A stretch of DNA of 64,000 nt from Pseudonocardia broussonetiae. GTDB taxonomy: Bacteria > Actinomycetota > Actinomycetes > Mycobacteriales > Pseudonocardiaceae. The stretch spans positions 1,123,501 through 1,187,500 of the forward strand of contig NZ_CP053564.1 of the NCBI RefSeq assembly GCF_013155125.1, in the 5' to 3' direction. The notes beneath the pieces were generated by a model. It saw nothing but the letters and a program-made list of their open reading frames with translations. It did not search any database and had not been told where the DNA came from. The position numbers were made by a program, and so were the translations under genes. Positions 17,057 through 26,440 of this stretch are shown here, piece by piece. Positions within the stretch are counted from its first letter, which is position 1. The number at the start of each line of letters is the position of its first letter.

Positions 17057-17087
17057 ACCGTACGCCGTCCGGCGTAACGATGTGCAA
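17057..17087 (-). promoter_or_regulatory. Promoter of the membrane protein gene at 16272-17048
   Basis: On the minus strand TTGCAC (17087-17082) and TACGGT (17062-17057) are 19 bp apart and the -10 ends 8 nt before the ATG. It sits directly after the stop of the DivIVA-like gene, so the downstream gene can be expressed alone and perhaps leaderless. Confidence 0.55.
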
Positions 17088-17093
17088 CCAGCC

Positions 17094-18953
17094 TCACGCG
17101 GAGCGTGACGACGAACTGGGCCGGGAGTCGCTCGTCCGGCCGTCGGACTGGTCGGTCCGACCGGTGCCGGGCGCCGGGGAGAGGACCGTCGGCTCGTCGG
17201 GGCGGACGGTGCCGGACGGCGACGGCTCGGCACCCGCGGCCTGCTCCGGGCGCCGCACGACCGACGTGCGCTCGCCCGCGGCCTGCGCATCCGGCGTGGT
17301 CGCACGCTGCGCCGGCCGGAACAGGTCGGCCGGTTCGGGCTCGGGCGCGCTGCGCGGGCGCATCGACGGCCCGCTGTCGTTCACGGCCGGGTAGGCACCG
17401 GTCGGCAGCCGGTGGGCGGCCTTGCCGGCCTCGCGCTCGGGCCGGGCCGTGGGCGCCTTGTCCTTCGCCGTGACGACGTCGGACGCCGGGGAGGCGGTGG
17501 GAGAACCACCCGGACGTGGGTCACCCGACTGCGCCCGGGCCGCCTGCGGCTGGCCGTTCTGGGGCTGGCCGTGGGACGCCTGCCCGTTCTGGGACTGGCC
17601 GTTCTGGGACTGGCCGTTCTGGGACTGGCCGTTCTGGGGCTGCCCGTTCTGGGGCTGCCCGTTCTGGGGCTGCCCGTTCTGGGGCTGGCCGTTCGACGCC
17701 GGCCCGTTCTGCGGCCGGCCGTTCTGCGCACCGGCGGCGGCCCCGGGGCGGACGGCCTCGGTCTGCTGCTGCTGGGCCGGCTGCGATGCACGGGTGATGG
17801 CGGCCCCGCCGGGGGTACCGACGCCCCGGTCGGCCGGGCGCTCGCCGTCGGACCGCTCGGTCCGGTTCTCGGCAGAGGCAGAGGGGGCCGAGGCGGCGGG
17901 GGACGCGGAGGACCCGGACGGACGGGCGGAACCGTCACGCTCACCGGCCGACGATCCGGACCCGACCGGCTGCGCGCCGGTGGACCGGGCGGCGGACGGG
18001 GACCCGGCAGGCTGTGCCCCCGCGGGCTGCGAGCCCGCGGACGGCGACCCGGCCGGCTGCGACCCGGCCGACGGCGAGCCCGGAGCCGACGACGGGGACG
18101 AGGCGCCGGCGGGCGGGCCGGCGTGCGAACCCGTGGCCCGGACGGGCGTCGGCGACGGCGTGCCGCGACCGGGCGTGGGCGACGGCCGGGACGGCTCGGC
18201 GGACCCACCGGGGCCGCGGCGGTCGCCGGAGCCCGGGCCCGGGGGCAGCGCGGTGGTGGCCGGGCCGGAGCCCGGCGCGCTGCCGGTCGGGGCCGGTGCC
18301 GGCTTCTCCGGCGACGGGCCCGGGGGGCCGGCGGCGGGGGCGGGCTGCGACGCGCGGCGCGCGTCGCCGTCGGGCGCACCGGGCGCGGGGCGGGGCGGGG
18401 CACCGGCGGGGCGGGGGCCGAACTCGGGCCGGCCGTGCCGGGAGAGGTCGCCGTCGCGGCGACCCGGCAGCGGGTGGTTGCCCGGCTCGTGCGCGGGCAT
18501 CGCCGCGGTCGGGGCCGCCAGCAGGCCCTCGAGCTGGGAACGCATCCGCGTGAGCTCGGCCAGCACGGCGTCGCGCTGCCGGATGAGGTCGGCGACCTGG
18601 GCGCGCACGCCCTCGGTCTCGGCGCGGGCCGCACGGTGGGCGTTGCGCCGGATCTCGGCGGCCTCCTCCTCGGCGGCCGCGAGGATGCTCTCCATGCGGT
18701 CGGTGAAGGTGCCGATGGTGTCCGGGTCGCCGGCCTGGCCGCCGGGCCGTGGGCGCGGCGTCGGACGGGGCCGCATCGGCTGGCTGGCGGAGACGACGGG
18801 CATCGGCTGACTGCGCGCGACGTCGAGATCGGCGCGCATCCGGGCGAGGACCCGCTGCAGCCGGTCGACGTGCTCGTCGACCTGGCGCCGGTCGTAGCCG
18901 CGCAGCACGACGTCGAAGCGTGGCGCGCCGGGCACCCCCGCGTCACTCGTCAT
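17094..18953 (-). CDS. DivIVA-like coiled-coil protein with low-complexity C-terminus
   Basis: Predicted protein of 619 aa starting at ATG 18953 with GGAGGG upstream; in-frame codons further upstream give no family-like start. Residues about 12-42 (RFDVVLRGYDRRQVDEHVD) match the DivIVA/Wag31 N-terminal membrane-curvature motif. A coiled coil spans about 75-155 (TDRMESILAAAEEEAAEIRR). The remaining 460 residues are Pro/Gly/Ser/Gln-rich with NGQPQ/NGQSQ repeats. Such proteins act in polar growth, division or as scaffolds. The tail probably forms a flexible hub. The gene is divergent from a Fur-family gene. Confidence 0.75.
   Translation of the reverse strand: MTSDAGVPGAPRFDVVLRGYDRRQVDEHVDRLQRVLARMRADLDVARSQPMPVVSASQPMRPRPTPRPRPGGQAGDPDTIGTFTDRMESILAAAEEEAAEIRRNAHRAARAETEGVRAQVADLIRQRDAVLAELTRMRSQLEGLLAAPTAAMPAHEPGNHPLPGRRDGDLSRHGRPEFGPRPAGAPPRPAPGAPDGDARRASQPAPAAGPPGPSPEKPAPAPTGSAPGSGPATTALPPGPGSGDRRGPGGSAEPSRPSPTPGRGTPSPTPVRATGSHAGPPAGASSPSSAPGSPSAGSQPAGSPSAGSQPAGAQPAGSPSAARSTGAQPVGSGSSAGERDGSARPSGSSASPAASAPSASAENRTERSDGERPADRGVGTPGGAAITRASQPAQQQQTEAVRPGAAAGAQNGRPQNGPASNGQPQNGQPQNGQPQNGQPQNGQSQNGQSQNGQSQNGQASHGQPQNGQPQAARAQSGDPRPGGSPTASPASDVVTAKDKAPTARPEREAGKAAHRLPTGAYPAVNDSGPSMRPRSAPEPEPADLFRPAQRATTPDAQAAGERTSVVRRPEQAAGAEPSPSGTVRPDEPTVLSPAPGTGRTDQSDGRTSDSRPSSSSRSA
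17550..17694 (-). repeat. 15-bp tandem repeats encoding NGQPQ/NGQSQ
   Basis: About ten near-identical 15-bp units in the DivIVA-like gene encode NGQPQ or NGQSQ; one unit is degenerate (ASHGQ). They preserve the frame. The unit resembles the 15-bp repeats of the LCP gene in length but not in sequence. Confidence 0.85.
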
Positions 18954-19116
18954 CGCTAGCCCTCCCGTGCGTGCCGTCACCGTGCATTCCGCCGAGGGTA
19001 GGGGGGTCGTTTCGCCCGATCCCGGCCGTTCACCCTTTCGCAGCATACCGAGAGGGCCGTCGACCGGCAGCCGCGGTTCGGGACGAAGCGGCCGACGGGC
19101 ACCCCGTGCGGCGGCC

Positions 19117-19122
19117 TACCAT
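19117..19122 (+). promoter_or_regulatory. -10 element of the Fur-family gene
   Basis: TACCAT ends 7 nt before GTG 19130, predicting a leaderless transcript. A regulator binding here would act directly over the start codon; no clear Fur box palindrome was found by eye. Confidence 0.5.
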
Positions 19123-19129
19123 CGGTTCC

Positions 19130-19606
19130 GTGGACACCTCGACGCGGCTCGACACCGCAGGTGAGCGGCGCGACGACGCCGACGGACCGGAGGACCTCAG
19201 GCGCACGCTGCACCAGCGCGGCTTCCGGATGACCCCCCAGCGGCAGCTGGTGCTCGACGCCGTGCGCGACCTCGGTCACGCCACCCCGGAGCGCATCTGC
19301 GCGCAGGTGCAGGCCGTCGCGCCCGCCGTCAACATCACCACGATCTACCGCACCCTGGACCTGCTGGAGAAGCTCGGGCTGGTGCGGCACACCCACCTGG
19401 GCCACGGCGCCCCGAACTACTCCGAGGCCGAGCACCAGCACGTGCACCTCGTCTGCCACGAGTGCGGGGCCGTCACCGAGACTCCCACCGATCTGATGAA
19501 CGAGCTGTCCTCCCGGTTGCGCGGGTCGGTCGGGTTCGAGCTCGACGTCACCCACGTCGCGCTGTCGGGCCGCTGCCGCGACTGCGCCGCGGAGGCGGGC
19601 GCGTGA
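19130..19606 (+). CDS. Fur-family metal-dependent transcriptional regulator
   Basis: Predicted protein of 158 aa from GTG 19130, chosen because a -10 lies 7 nt upstream. A winged helix spans about 25-95 (RMTPQRQLVLDAV, ITTIYRTLDLLEKLGLV). The dimerisation and metal domain has EAEHQHVHLVCHECG and a C-terminal CRDC, giving two CxxC pairs for structural zinc. The spacing suits Fur or Zur; the sensed metal cannot be read from sequence. It overlaps the ygfZ start by 4 bp (GTGA), linking metal sensing to Fe-S maturation. Confidence 0.88.
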   Translation: MDTSTRLDTAGERRDDADGPEDLRRTLHQRGFRMTPQRQLVLDAVRDLGHATPERICAQVQAVAPAVNITTIYRTLDLLEKLGLVRHTHLGHGAPNYSEAEHQHVHLVCHECGAVTETPTDLMNELSSRLRGSVGFELDVTHVALSGRCRDCAAEAGA

Positions 19607-20685
19607 CCGGCACCGAGCTGACGCCCGACGCCCCCGACCGCGACGCAGCGGTGCCCCCGCACCGCGGCGACCCGCTCGCCGAGCAGCGCCGGATGGCCCG
19701 CGGCGCCGCGGTGGTCGACCGCAGCCACCGCGGGGTGATCGCCGTGACGGGCGAGGACCGGCTGAGCTGGCTGCACCTGCTGCTCACCCAGCACGTCAGC
19801 GAGCTGCCCGCCGACACCGGCACCGAGGCGCTGATCCTCGACCTCAACGGCCGCGTCCTGCACCACATGGTCGTGGCGCACACCGCCGACACCGTGTACC
19901 TCGACACCGAGCCCGGCGACGTCCCGCCGCTGCTGGACTACCTGACCAAGATGGTGTTCTGGTCGAAGGTCGAGCCGCGCGACGCCACGGCGGAGCTCGC
20001 GGTGCTCAGCGTGGTCGGCCCCGACACGGCCGACGTCCTCACCGCGGCCGGCGTCCCGGTGCCCGGGCGGCCGCACGGCGCGCTCGCGCTGCCCGGCGGC
20101 GGGGTGGTCCGGCGGATGCCGTGGCCCGGCGTCGACGCGGCCGACCTGCTGGTCCCCCGCGCCGAGCAGGACGCCTGGTGGCGGCGGCTCACCGACGCCG
20201 GAGCCCGCGAGGCGGGGACGATGGCCTTCGAGGCGCTGCGCGTGGAGTCCGGGCGACCGCGGCTGGGCCTGGACACCGACGAGCGCACGATCCCGCACGA
20301 GGTCGGCTGGATCGGCGAGGCCGTCCACCTGACGAAGGGCTGCTACCGGGGCCAGGAGACGGTGGCGCGGGTCGCGAACCTCGGACGCCCGCCCCGCCGC
20401 CTGGTCCTGCTGCACCTGGACGCGGGCGACGAGCACCTGCCCGTGCCCGGCGACCCGGTCACCCACGGCGGCCGGACGGTCGGCCGCGTGGGCACCGTCG
20501 TGCAGCACCACGAGCTCGGGTCGGTGGCGCTGGCGCTGGTCAAGCGCTCGGTGGCGGTCGACGCCGACCTCGTCGCCGGGGTCGACGAGCGGGCGTCCCC
20601 GGCCCGGATCGACCCCGACTCGGTGCCGGCGGAGGACGGCGCCCCGCCGCCCGGGCGCGCGGCGCAGGGCGGCCTGCGCGGCTGA
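19603..20685 (+). CDS. ygfZ: Folate-binding Fe-S cluster maturation protein YgfZ
   Basis: Predicted protein of 360 aa, GTG overlapping the Fur-family stop. It has the GcvT-like fold (about 30-250) and the signature KGCYRGQETVARV (about 245), whose cysteine is the YgfZ hallmark. YgfZ uses tetrahydrofolate in assembly or repair of certain Fe-S enzymes. The N-terminal 20 residues and the Pro/Ala/Gly tail look disordered. A long hairpin follows 45 nt downstream. Confidence 0.92.
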   Translation: MTGTELTPDAPDRDAAVPPHRGDPLAEQRRMARGAAVVDRSHRGVIAVTGEDRLSWLHLLLTQHVSELPADTGTEALILDLNGRVLHHMVVAHTADTVYLDTEPGDVPPLLDYLTKMVFWSKVEPRDATAELAVLSVVGPDTADVLTAAGVPVPGRPHGALALPGGGVVRRMPWPGVDAADLLVPRAEQDAWWRRLTDAGAREAGTMAFEALRVESGRPRLGLDTDERTIPHEVGWIGEAVHLTKGCYRGQETVARVANLGRPPRRLVLLHLDAGDEHLPVPGDPVTHGGRTVGRVGTVVQHHELGSVALALVKRSVAVDADLVAGVDERASPARIDPDSVPAEDGAPPPGRAAQGGLRG

Positions 20686-20730
20686 CCCCCCTCCGCCGCC
20701 GGGCCGCGCGGGTCGCCGCCGTCCCCCCAG

Positions 20731-20785
20731 TTGCAGGAAGGCCACCTTGAGGACGACAACCGTCCACAAGGTGGCCTTCCTGCAA
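20731..20785 (+). terminator. Long hairpin terminator, copy 2 of the dispersed family
   Basis: TTGCAGGAAGGCCACCTTG (20731-20749) pairs perfectly with 20767-20785, with an inner GGACG/CGTCC stem and a 5-nt loop. It shares the GCAGGAAGGCCACCTT core with the hairpin at 15408-15458, while the loops differ. Confidence 0.85.
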
Positions 20786-20849
20786 TCCTGGGCGTGACCT
20801 GGTGCGTCCAATAGGTGGGACGGTGCTCCCGCATCGCGAGAACCCGGCG

Positions 20850-20855
20850 TAGCGT
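20850..20855 (+). promoter_or_regulatory. -10 element of the MFS permease gene
   Basis: TAGCGT ends 7 nt before GTG 20863, again a leaderless arrangement. Confidence 0.5.
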
Positions 20856-20862
20856 CCGCGAC

Positions 20863-22110
20863 GTGGACGCACCCCGTTACCGCTGGGTGGTGCTCGCCGT
20901 CGGCAGCGCCGCCCAGGCCGCCACCGCGGCCTACTTCCTGGGTCTCGCCGCCGTCACGCCGGCGCTGCGGGCGCACTTCGACCTCGACCTCGCCGGCGTC
21001 GGCCTGATGATCGGCGCGATCTCGGTCGGGCTGGTGCCCACCCTCATCCCGTGGGGCGCGGCCGCCGACCGGTTCGGCGAGCGCGGCGTCATGGCGATCG
21101 GTCTGGTCGGCTCGGCCGCCGCGCTGGCCGCGGCGGCGCTGGTCCCGCACCCGCTCGCCGCCGGCGCGCTGCTCATGCTTGCCGGGGCATCGGGCGCGTC
21201 GGTCAACGCCGCCAGCGGGCGCGCGGTGATGACCTGGTTCCCGGCCCGCAGCCGGGGTCTGGCGATGGCCGTGCGGCAGACGTCGGTGCCGGTCGGGGCC
21301 GCGCTGGCCGCGGTCGCACTACCGGCCGTGGCCACGGCCGGCGGGGTGCCTGCGGTGTTCCTCGTGCTCGCCGCGGTCTGCCTGCTCGCGGCCGTGGCCG
21401 TGGCCGCGTTCGTCCGCGAGCCACCGGACGCCCCGGCACGGGGCTCCCGCCCCGCGGGCCGGATGCTCGACGTCCTGGCCGACCGCCGGCTGCAGCGCCT
21501 CAGCGCGGGCGGGCTGCTGCTGGTCGTCCCGCAGTTCCTGGGCTCGGTCTTCCTCGTCGAGGTCCTGCACACCGGCAGCGGGATGCCGCTGGCCGCCGCC
21601 GGGGCCCTGCTGGCGCTCACGCAGGTGCTGGGTGCCGCCGGGCGGCTCGGCAACGGGTTCTGGTCCGACCGCGCGGGCAGCAGGCTGCGGCCGCTGCGGA
21701 TCGTCGCCGCGCTCGTCGCCGTCGGCTTCGGCGCCGCCGCGCTGCTCCAGCCGGGTCCGGTCGTCCTGCTCGCCGTGGTGCTCGTCCCCGCCGCCGCGCT
21801 GGCCATCAGCTGGAACGGGCTGGTCTTCACCGCCGCGGGCGAGCTCGCCCCGCCCGGTCGGGCCGCGACCGCGATGGCCGTGTCCAACACCGCCAACTAC
21901 CTCGCCGCCGCCGCGACCCCGGTGGTGGGCGGGTTCGTCGCGCAGGTCGCCGGGTGGCCCGCGATGCTCGCCCTCGGCACGGTCGCCGCGGCACTAGCAC
22001 TCCTCACCCTCCGGGGCCTCCGGGAGCCGGGTGACGCAGGCAACGTGACACCGCCGGTGCCACGTCGCACGCCCGGGCGTAGGCACGGTACGGTGGTGAC
22101 AGGACACTGA
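20863..22110 (+). CDS. MFS transporter
   Basis: Predicted protein of 415 aa beginning MDAPRYRWVVLAVGSAAQAA, with 12 hydrophobic segments in two groups of six. The cytoplasmic loop between helices 2 and 3 reads GAAADRFGERGVMA, the major facilitator G-x-x-x-D-R-x-G-x-R motif. The matching loop in the second half is NGFWSDRAG. The overall pattern resembles cyanate/nitrate-type or oxalate/formate-type permeases, but no substrate can be assigned. Start chosen from the -10 at 20850. Confidence 0.85.
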   Translation: MDAPRYRWVVLAVGSAAQAATAAYFLGLAAVTPALRAHFDLDLAGVGLMIGAISVGLVPTLIPWGAAADRFGERGVMAIGLVGSAAALAAAALVPHPLAAGALLMLAGASGASVNAASGRAVMTWFPARSRGLAMAVRQTSVPVGAALAAVALPAVATAGGVPAVFLVLAAVCLLAAVAVAAFVREPPDAPARGSRPAGRMLDVLADRRLQRLSAGGLLLVVPQFLGSVFLVEVLHTGSGMPLAAAGALLALTQVLGAAGRLGNGFWSDRAGSRLRPLRIVAALVAVGFGAAALLQPGPVVLLAVVLVPAAALAISWNGLVFTAAGELAPPGRAATAMAVSNTANYLAAAATPVVGGFVAQVAGWPAMLALGTVAAALALLTLRGLREPGDAGNVTPPVPRRTPGRRHGTVVTGH

Positions 22111-22172
22111 TGACATGAATGGGGCCGCCGAGACATCCGGCCGCCCCTTCCCTGTTGTAAGGGGGACCAGCC

Positions 22173-22370
22173 ATGGGGCGCGGACGAGCCAAGGCCAAGC
22201 AGACGAAGGTGGCCCGGGAACTCAAGTACAGCTCCCCCACCATGGATCTCGACGCGTTGCAGCGCGAGATCGGCGTCGGCGGTGGGACGGTGCTCCACGA
22301 CACGGAGGCGGAGGACGAGTACGACCCCTACGCCCCCGAGTCCGACAGGGACGACGACTACCGGCGTTGA
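22173..22370 (+). CDS. DUF3073 domain-containing small protein
   Basis: Predicted protein of 65 aa starting MGRGRAKAKQTKVARELKYS, the diagnostic DUF3073 N-terminus: highly basic followed by an acidic Asp/Glu/Tyr tail (EAEDEYDPYAP). AAGGGGGA precedes the ATG. It is conserved beside purM in actinobacteria (Rv0810c in M. tuberculosis, from memory). The function is unknown; a nucleic-acid-binding or ribosome-associated role is possible from the charge pattern. Confidence 0.93.
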   Translation: MGRGRAKAKQTKVARELKYSSPTMDLDALQREIGVGGGTVLHDTEAEDEYDPYAPESDRDDDYRR

Positions 22371-22415
22371 CCGGGTTCCACGCAGCACGACGAACGAGGT
22401 AGCGGGCCGGGCCGA

Positions 22416-22446
22416 CTACTTGTTATGGTTCAAACATAACAAGTAG
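22416..22446. promoter_or_regulatory. AT-rich palindromic operator of the DUF1648-GntR operon
   Basis: CTACTTGTTATG (22416-22427) and CATAACAAGTAG (22435-22446) form perfect 12-bp arms around a 7-bp centre. It is markedly AT-rich against its surroundings, ends in the SD GGAGG (22446-22450) and lies 9 bp before the GTG at 22456. It is a strong candidate autoregulatory site for the GntR-family protein encoded downstream. Confidence 0.78.
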
Positions 22447-22455
22447 GAGGTTCCG

Positions 22456-23403
22456 GTGCCCCGCACCCGTCTTCTCGCCGCCGTTCCGCACCTGCCGGCC
22501 CAGCTGCCGGCGTGCGCTCTGCTCGTACTGGCGGCCGACCGGTTGCCCGATCCGGTCGCGAGCCACTTCGCGCTGGACGGCACCGCCGACGGCTACACCG
22601 GACGCGTGGCGCTCCTCGCCGTGCAGATCGGGCTGGCGCTGTTCCTCACCGTCCTGTTCGGCCTGCTCGCCGGATCGGCGCGCGGCGCACGGTCGGCCAC
22701 CGGACCCGACGGGGGGCGCCTCACCGTCGGCCTGTCGTGGGCCGTCGCGGCGCTCGTCGGCGTGATCACCTGCGCCGCCGCCGCGGCCAACCTCGACCTG
22801 GCCGACGCCGCCGACGCCGTGCTGGAGCCGTGGTGGCTCGCCGCCGGGCTCGTGGCGGGCGCCGCCGTCGGGTGGGTCGTCCACCGCCTGACGCCGGCGA
22901 GCCCGACCGCCGCCCCGGCCGCACCCGCCGCGGTGCCCGCCGTCGAGCTCGGGGACACCGAGCGGGCGAGCTGGTCGCGCACCGTCGTCTCGCGCCCGCT
23001 GGCCGGGCTCGGTGCGGCGCTCCTGCTGGGCGCCGCGGCGCTCGGACCGGTCGGGGCCCCGCTGGTCGCGGTCGTCGCGCTCGCTGCCGCCGGGCTCCTG
23101 GTCGCGGCGACGAGCGCCGTGCGCGTCACCGTGGACCGGCGCGGGCTCCGCGTCGGCCTGGGTCCCGTCGGGTGGCCGCGGATCGTCGTGCCCCTCTCCG
23201 ACGTGGCGTCGGCCATGGTCGACGACGTCTCGGCGGCCGAGTTCGGCGGCTGGGGCTACCGGGTCGTCCCCGGCGGCAGCGGGGTGGTCCTGCGCTCGGG
23301 GCCCGCGCTCGTCGTGGTCCGCCGGTCGGGGCGGCGCTTCGCCGTCACCGTCGACGACCCGCAGACCGCCGCCGGGCTGCTGAACGGCATCCTCGCGTGC
23401 TGA
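22456..23403 (+). CDS. DUF1648-containing membrane protein
   Basis: Predicted protein of 315 aa, GTG with GGAGG 5 nt upstream. The N-terminal part (about 15-85) has the DUF1648 pattern LPDPVASHFALDGTADGY between membrane helices. About six hydrophobic segments are seen in total, two of them near residues 175-215. The C-terminal 90 residues form a soluble PH-like beta domain (VRVTVDRRGLRVGLGPVGW). Such proteins pair with YtrA-type GntR regulators; their activity is unknown. The palindrome over its SD suggests repression by the downstream gene product. Confidence 0.8.
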   Translation: MPRTRLLAAVPHLPAQLPACALLVLAADRLPDPVASHFALDGTADGYTGRVALLAVQIGLALFLTVLFGLLAGSARGARSATGPDGGRLTVGLSWAVAALVGVITCAAAAANLDLADAADAVLEPWWLAAGLVAGAAVGWVVHRLTPASPTAAPAAPAAVPAVELGDTERASWSRTVVSRPLAGLGAALLLGAAALGPVGAPLVAVVALAAAGLLVAATSAVRVTVDRRGLRVGLGPVGWPRIVVPLSDVASAMVDDVSAAEFGGWGYRVVPGGSGVVLRSGPALVVVRRSGRRFAVTVDDPQTAAGLLNGILAC

Positions 23404-23739
23404 TCCGCGTCGACCCCGCCCGCCCCACGCCGCTGCACGAGCAGATCGCCGCCGCCGTCCGCCGCGCCATCGGCGACGGCGAGGTCGCAGCGGGCGAGCG
23501 GCTGCCGCCCGCCCGGGAGCTCGCGGCCTCGCTCGACGTCAGCATCCACACCGTGCTGGCCGGCTACCAGCAGCTCCGCGACGACGGGCTCATCGAGCTG
23601 CGCCGCGGGCGGGGCGCCACCGTGCGCGCGGGGGCCGACGACGGCCGGGCCGGCGTCGTGGAGCTGGCCCGGCAGCTCGTGGAGGCCGCCCGCCGGATCG
23701 ACCTCGACGAGGAGGAGCTGGTGGCGCTGGTGCGCGGAC

Positions 23740-24813
<1,074 letters not shown>

Positions 24814-24874
24814 GCTCGTATCTCGCTCTCGGGCGGACGGCGCGTGATCGTGCGCCGTGCGGGTCGGGGGGAGC

Positions 24875-26413
24875 TCAGGGACGGTCGAGCGCGGCGCCGG
24901 GCCCGACGGAGACCGGCCCGGGGTCGCCCGAGGCGGCCCCCGAGACGTCCACCGGGACGGGCTCGAGCAGGTGCTTGCCCAGCCGCGCCTCCTCGGGCAG
25001 CGGGATGGGGTACTCCCCGTCGAAGCAGGCCGAGCACAGCCGGGTGCGGGGCTGCTCGCTGGCCGCGATCAGGCCCTCCAGCGACACGTAGCCCAGGCTG
25101 TCGGCGCCGATGGAACGGCGGACGCCCTCGGTGTCGATGCCGCTGGCCACGAGCTCGGCGCGGGTGGCGAAGTCGATGCCGTAGAAGCAGGGCCAGCGAA
25201 CGGGCGGCGACGCGATGCGCACGTGCACCTCCAGCGCCCCGGCCTCGCGCAGCATCCGCACCAGCGCGCGCTGGGTGTTGCCGCGCACGATGGAGTCGTC
25301 GACGACGACGAGCCGCTTGCCGCGGATGACCTCGCGCAGCGGGTTGAGCTTGAGGCGGATCCCGAGCTGGCGGATCGTCTGGCTCGGCTGGATGAACGTG
25401 CGGCCGACGTAGGCGTTCTTGACCAGGCCCTGGCCGTACGGGATGCCGGACTGCTGGGCGTAGCCGATGGCGGCGGGCGTGCCGGACTCCGGCGTCGGGA
25501 TCACCAGGTCGGCCTCGACGGGGTGCTCGTGGGCCAGGCGCTTGCCGATGTCGACGCGCGTGGAGTGCACGGAGCGACCGGCGATCGTGGTGTCCGGTCG
25601 GGCCAGGTAGACGTACTCGAAGACGCAGCCCTTGGGCTCGGGCGCGGCGAAGCGCGAGCTGCGCATGCCGTCGGCGTCGATCGCGAGCAGCTCGCCGGGC
25701 TCGACCTCGCGGACCATCGAGGCACCGACGATGTCGAGCGCCGCCGTCTCGCTGGCGACGACCCAGCCGCGCTCCAGGCGGCCCAGCACCAGCGGGCGGA
25801 CGCCGTGGCGGTCGCGGGCGGCGTAGAGCGTCTGCTCGTCGCCGAAGACCAGGGAGAACGCCCCGCGCAGGCGCGGGAGCAGCCGCATCGCGGCCTCCTC
25901 CACGCCGATGTCGGCGGCCGTGGCGGCCATCAGCTCGGTGACGAGGTCGGAGTCGGTGCTCGACCGGATGTGCGACCGGCCCGACGCCGGCTCGTCGACG
26001 AGCGCGGCGACCTCGTCGCGCAGCTCGGCGGTGTTGACCAGGTTGCCGTTGTGGCCCAGCGCGATGCCGCTGCCGGTGGCCGTGGTGCGGAACGTGGGCT
26101 GCGCGTTCTCCCAGGTCGTGGACCCGGTGGTGGAGTAGCGGCAGTGGCCGATGGCGATGTGGCCCTTGAGCGAGCTCAGGGTCTGCTCGTCGAACACCTG
26201 GCTGACCAGGCCGAGGTCCTTGAACACGACCATGCGGCGACCGTCGGACACGGCGATGCCGGCGGCCTCCTGGCCGCGGTGCTGCAGCGCGTAGAGGCCG
26301 TAGTAGGCGAGCTTGGCGACGTCCTCGCCGGGCGCCCAGGCGCCGAAGACGCCGCACTCCTCACGGGGTTCGTCGTCGGTCGGGTCGGACTCGGTTCGGG
26401 TGTCGGGACCCAA
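24875..26413 (-). CDS. purF: Amidophosphoribosyltransferase PurF
   Basis: Predicted protein of 512 aa. The N-terminal nucleophile cysteine is at about residue 20 (EECGVFGAW), so a short propeptide is probably removed. The glutaminase domain (about 20-255) has ALQHRGQEAAGIA and GHNGNLVN. The phosphoribosyl-transferase domain has VVVDDSIVRGNTQRALV. RLCSACFDGEYP near the C-terminus matches the Bacillus-type enzyme with Fe-S cysteines. It commits PRPP to purine synthesis. The gene is 27 nt downstream of a GGDEF-EAL gene on the same strand, with which it may be cotranscribed. Confidence 0.98.
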   Translation of the reverse strand: MGPDTRTESDPTDDEPREECGVFGAWAPGEDVAKLAYYGLYALQHRGQEAAGIAVSDGRRMVVFKDLGLVSQVFDEQTLSSLKGHIAIGHCRYSTTGSTTWENAQPTFRTTATGSGIALGHNGNLVNTAELRDEVAALVDEPASGRSHIRSSTDSDLVTELMAATAADIGVEEAAMRLLPRLRGAFSLVFGDEQTLYAARDRHGVRPLVLGRLERGWVVASETAALDIVGASMVREVEPGELLAIDADGMRSSRFAAPEPKGCVFEYVYLARPDTTIAGRSVHSTRVDIGKRLAHEHPVEADLVIPTPESGTPAAIGYAQQSGIPYGQGLVKNAYVGRTFIQPSQTIRQLGIRLKLNPLREVIRGKRLVVVDDSIVRGNTQRALVRMLREAGALEVHVRIASPPVRWPCFYGIDFATRAELVASGIDTEGVRRSIGADSLGYVSLEGLIAASEQPRTRLCSACFDGEYPIPLPEEARLGKHLLEPVPVDVSGAASGDPGPVSVGPGAALDRP

Positions 26414-26440
26414 CGCTCGCTCCCCTTCGTGGACGGCCGT

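Noticed and set aside
17550..17694. CRISPR-like repeats in the DivIVA-like gene
   Set aside because: Contiguous 15-bp coding repeats without unique spacers.
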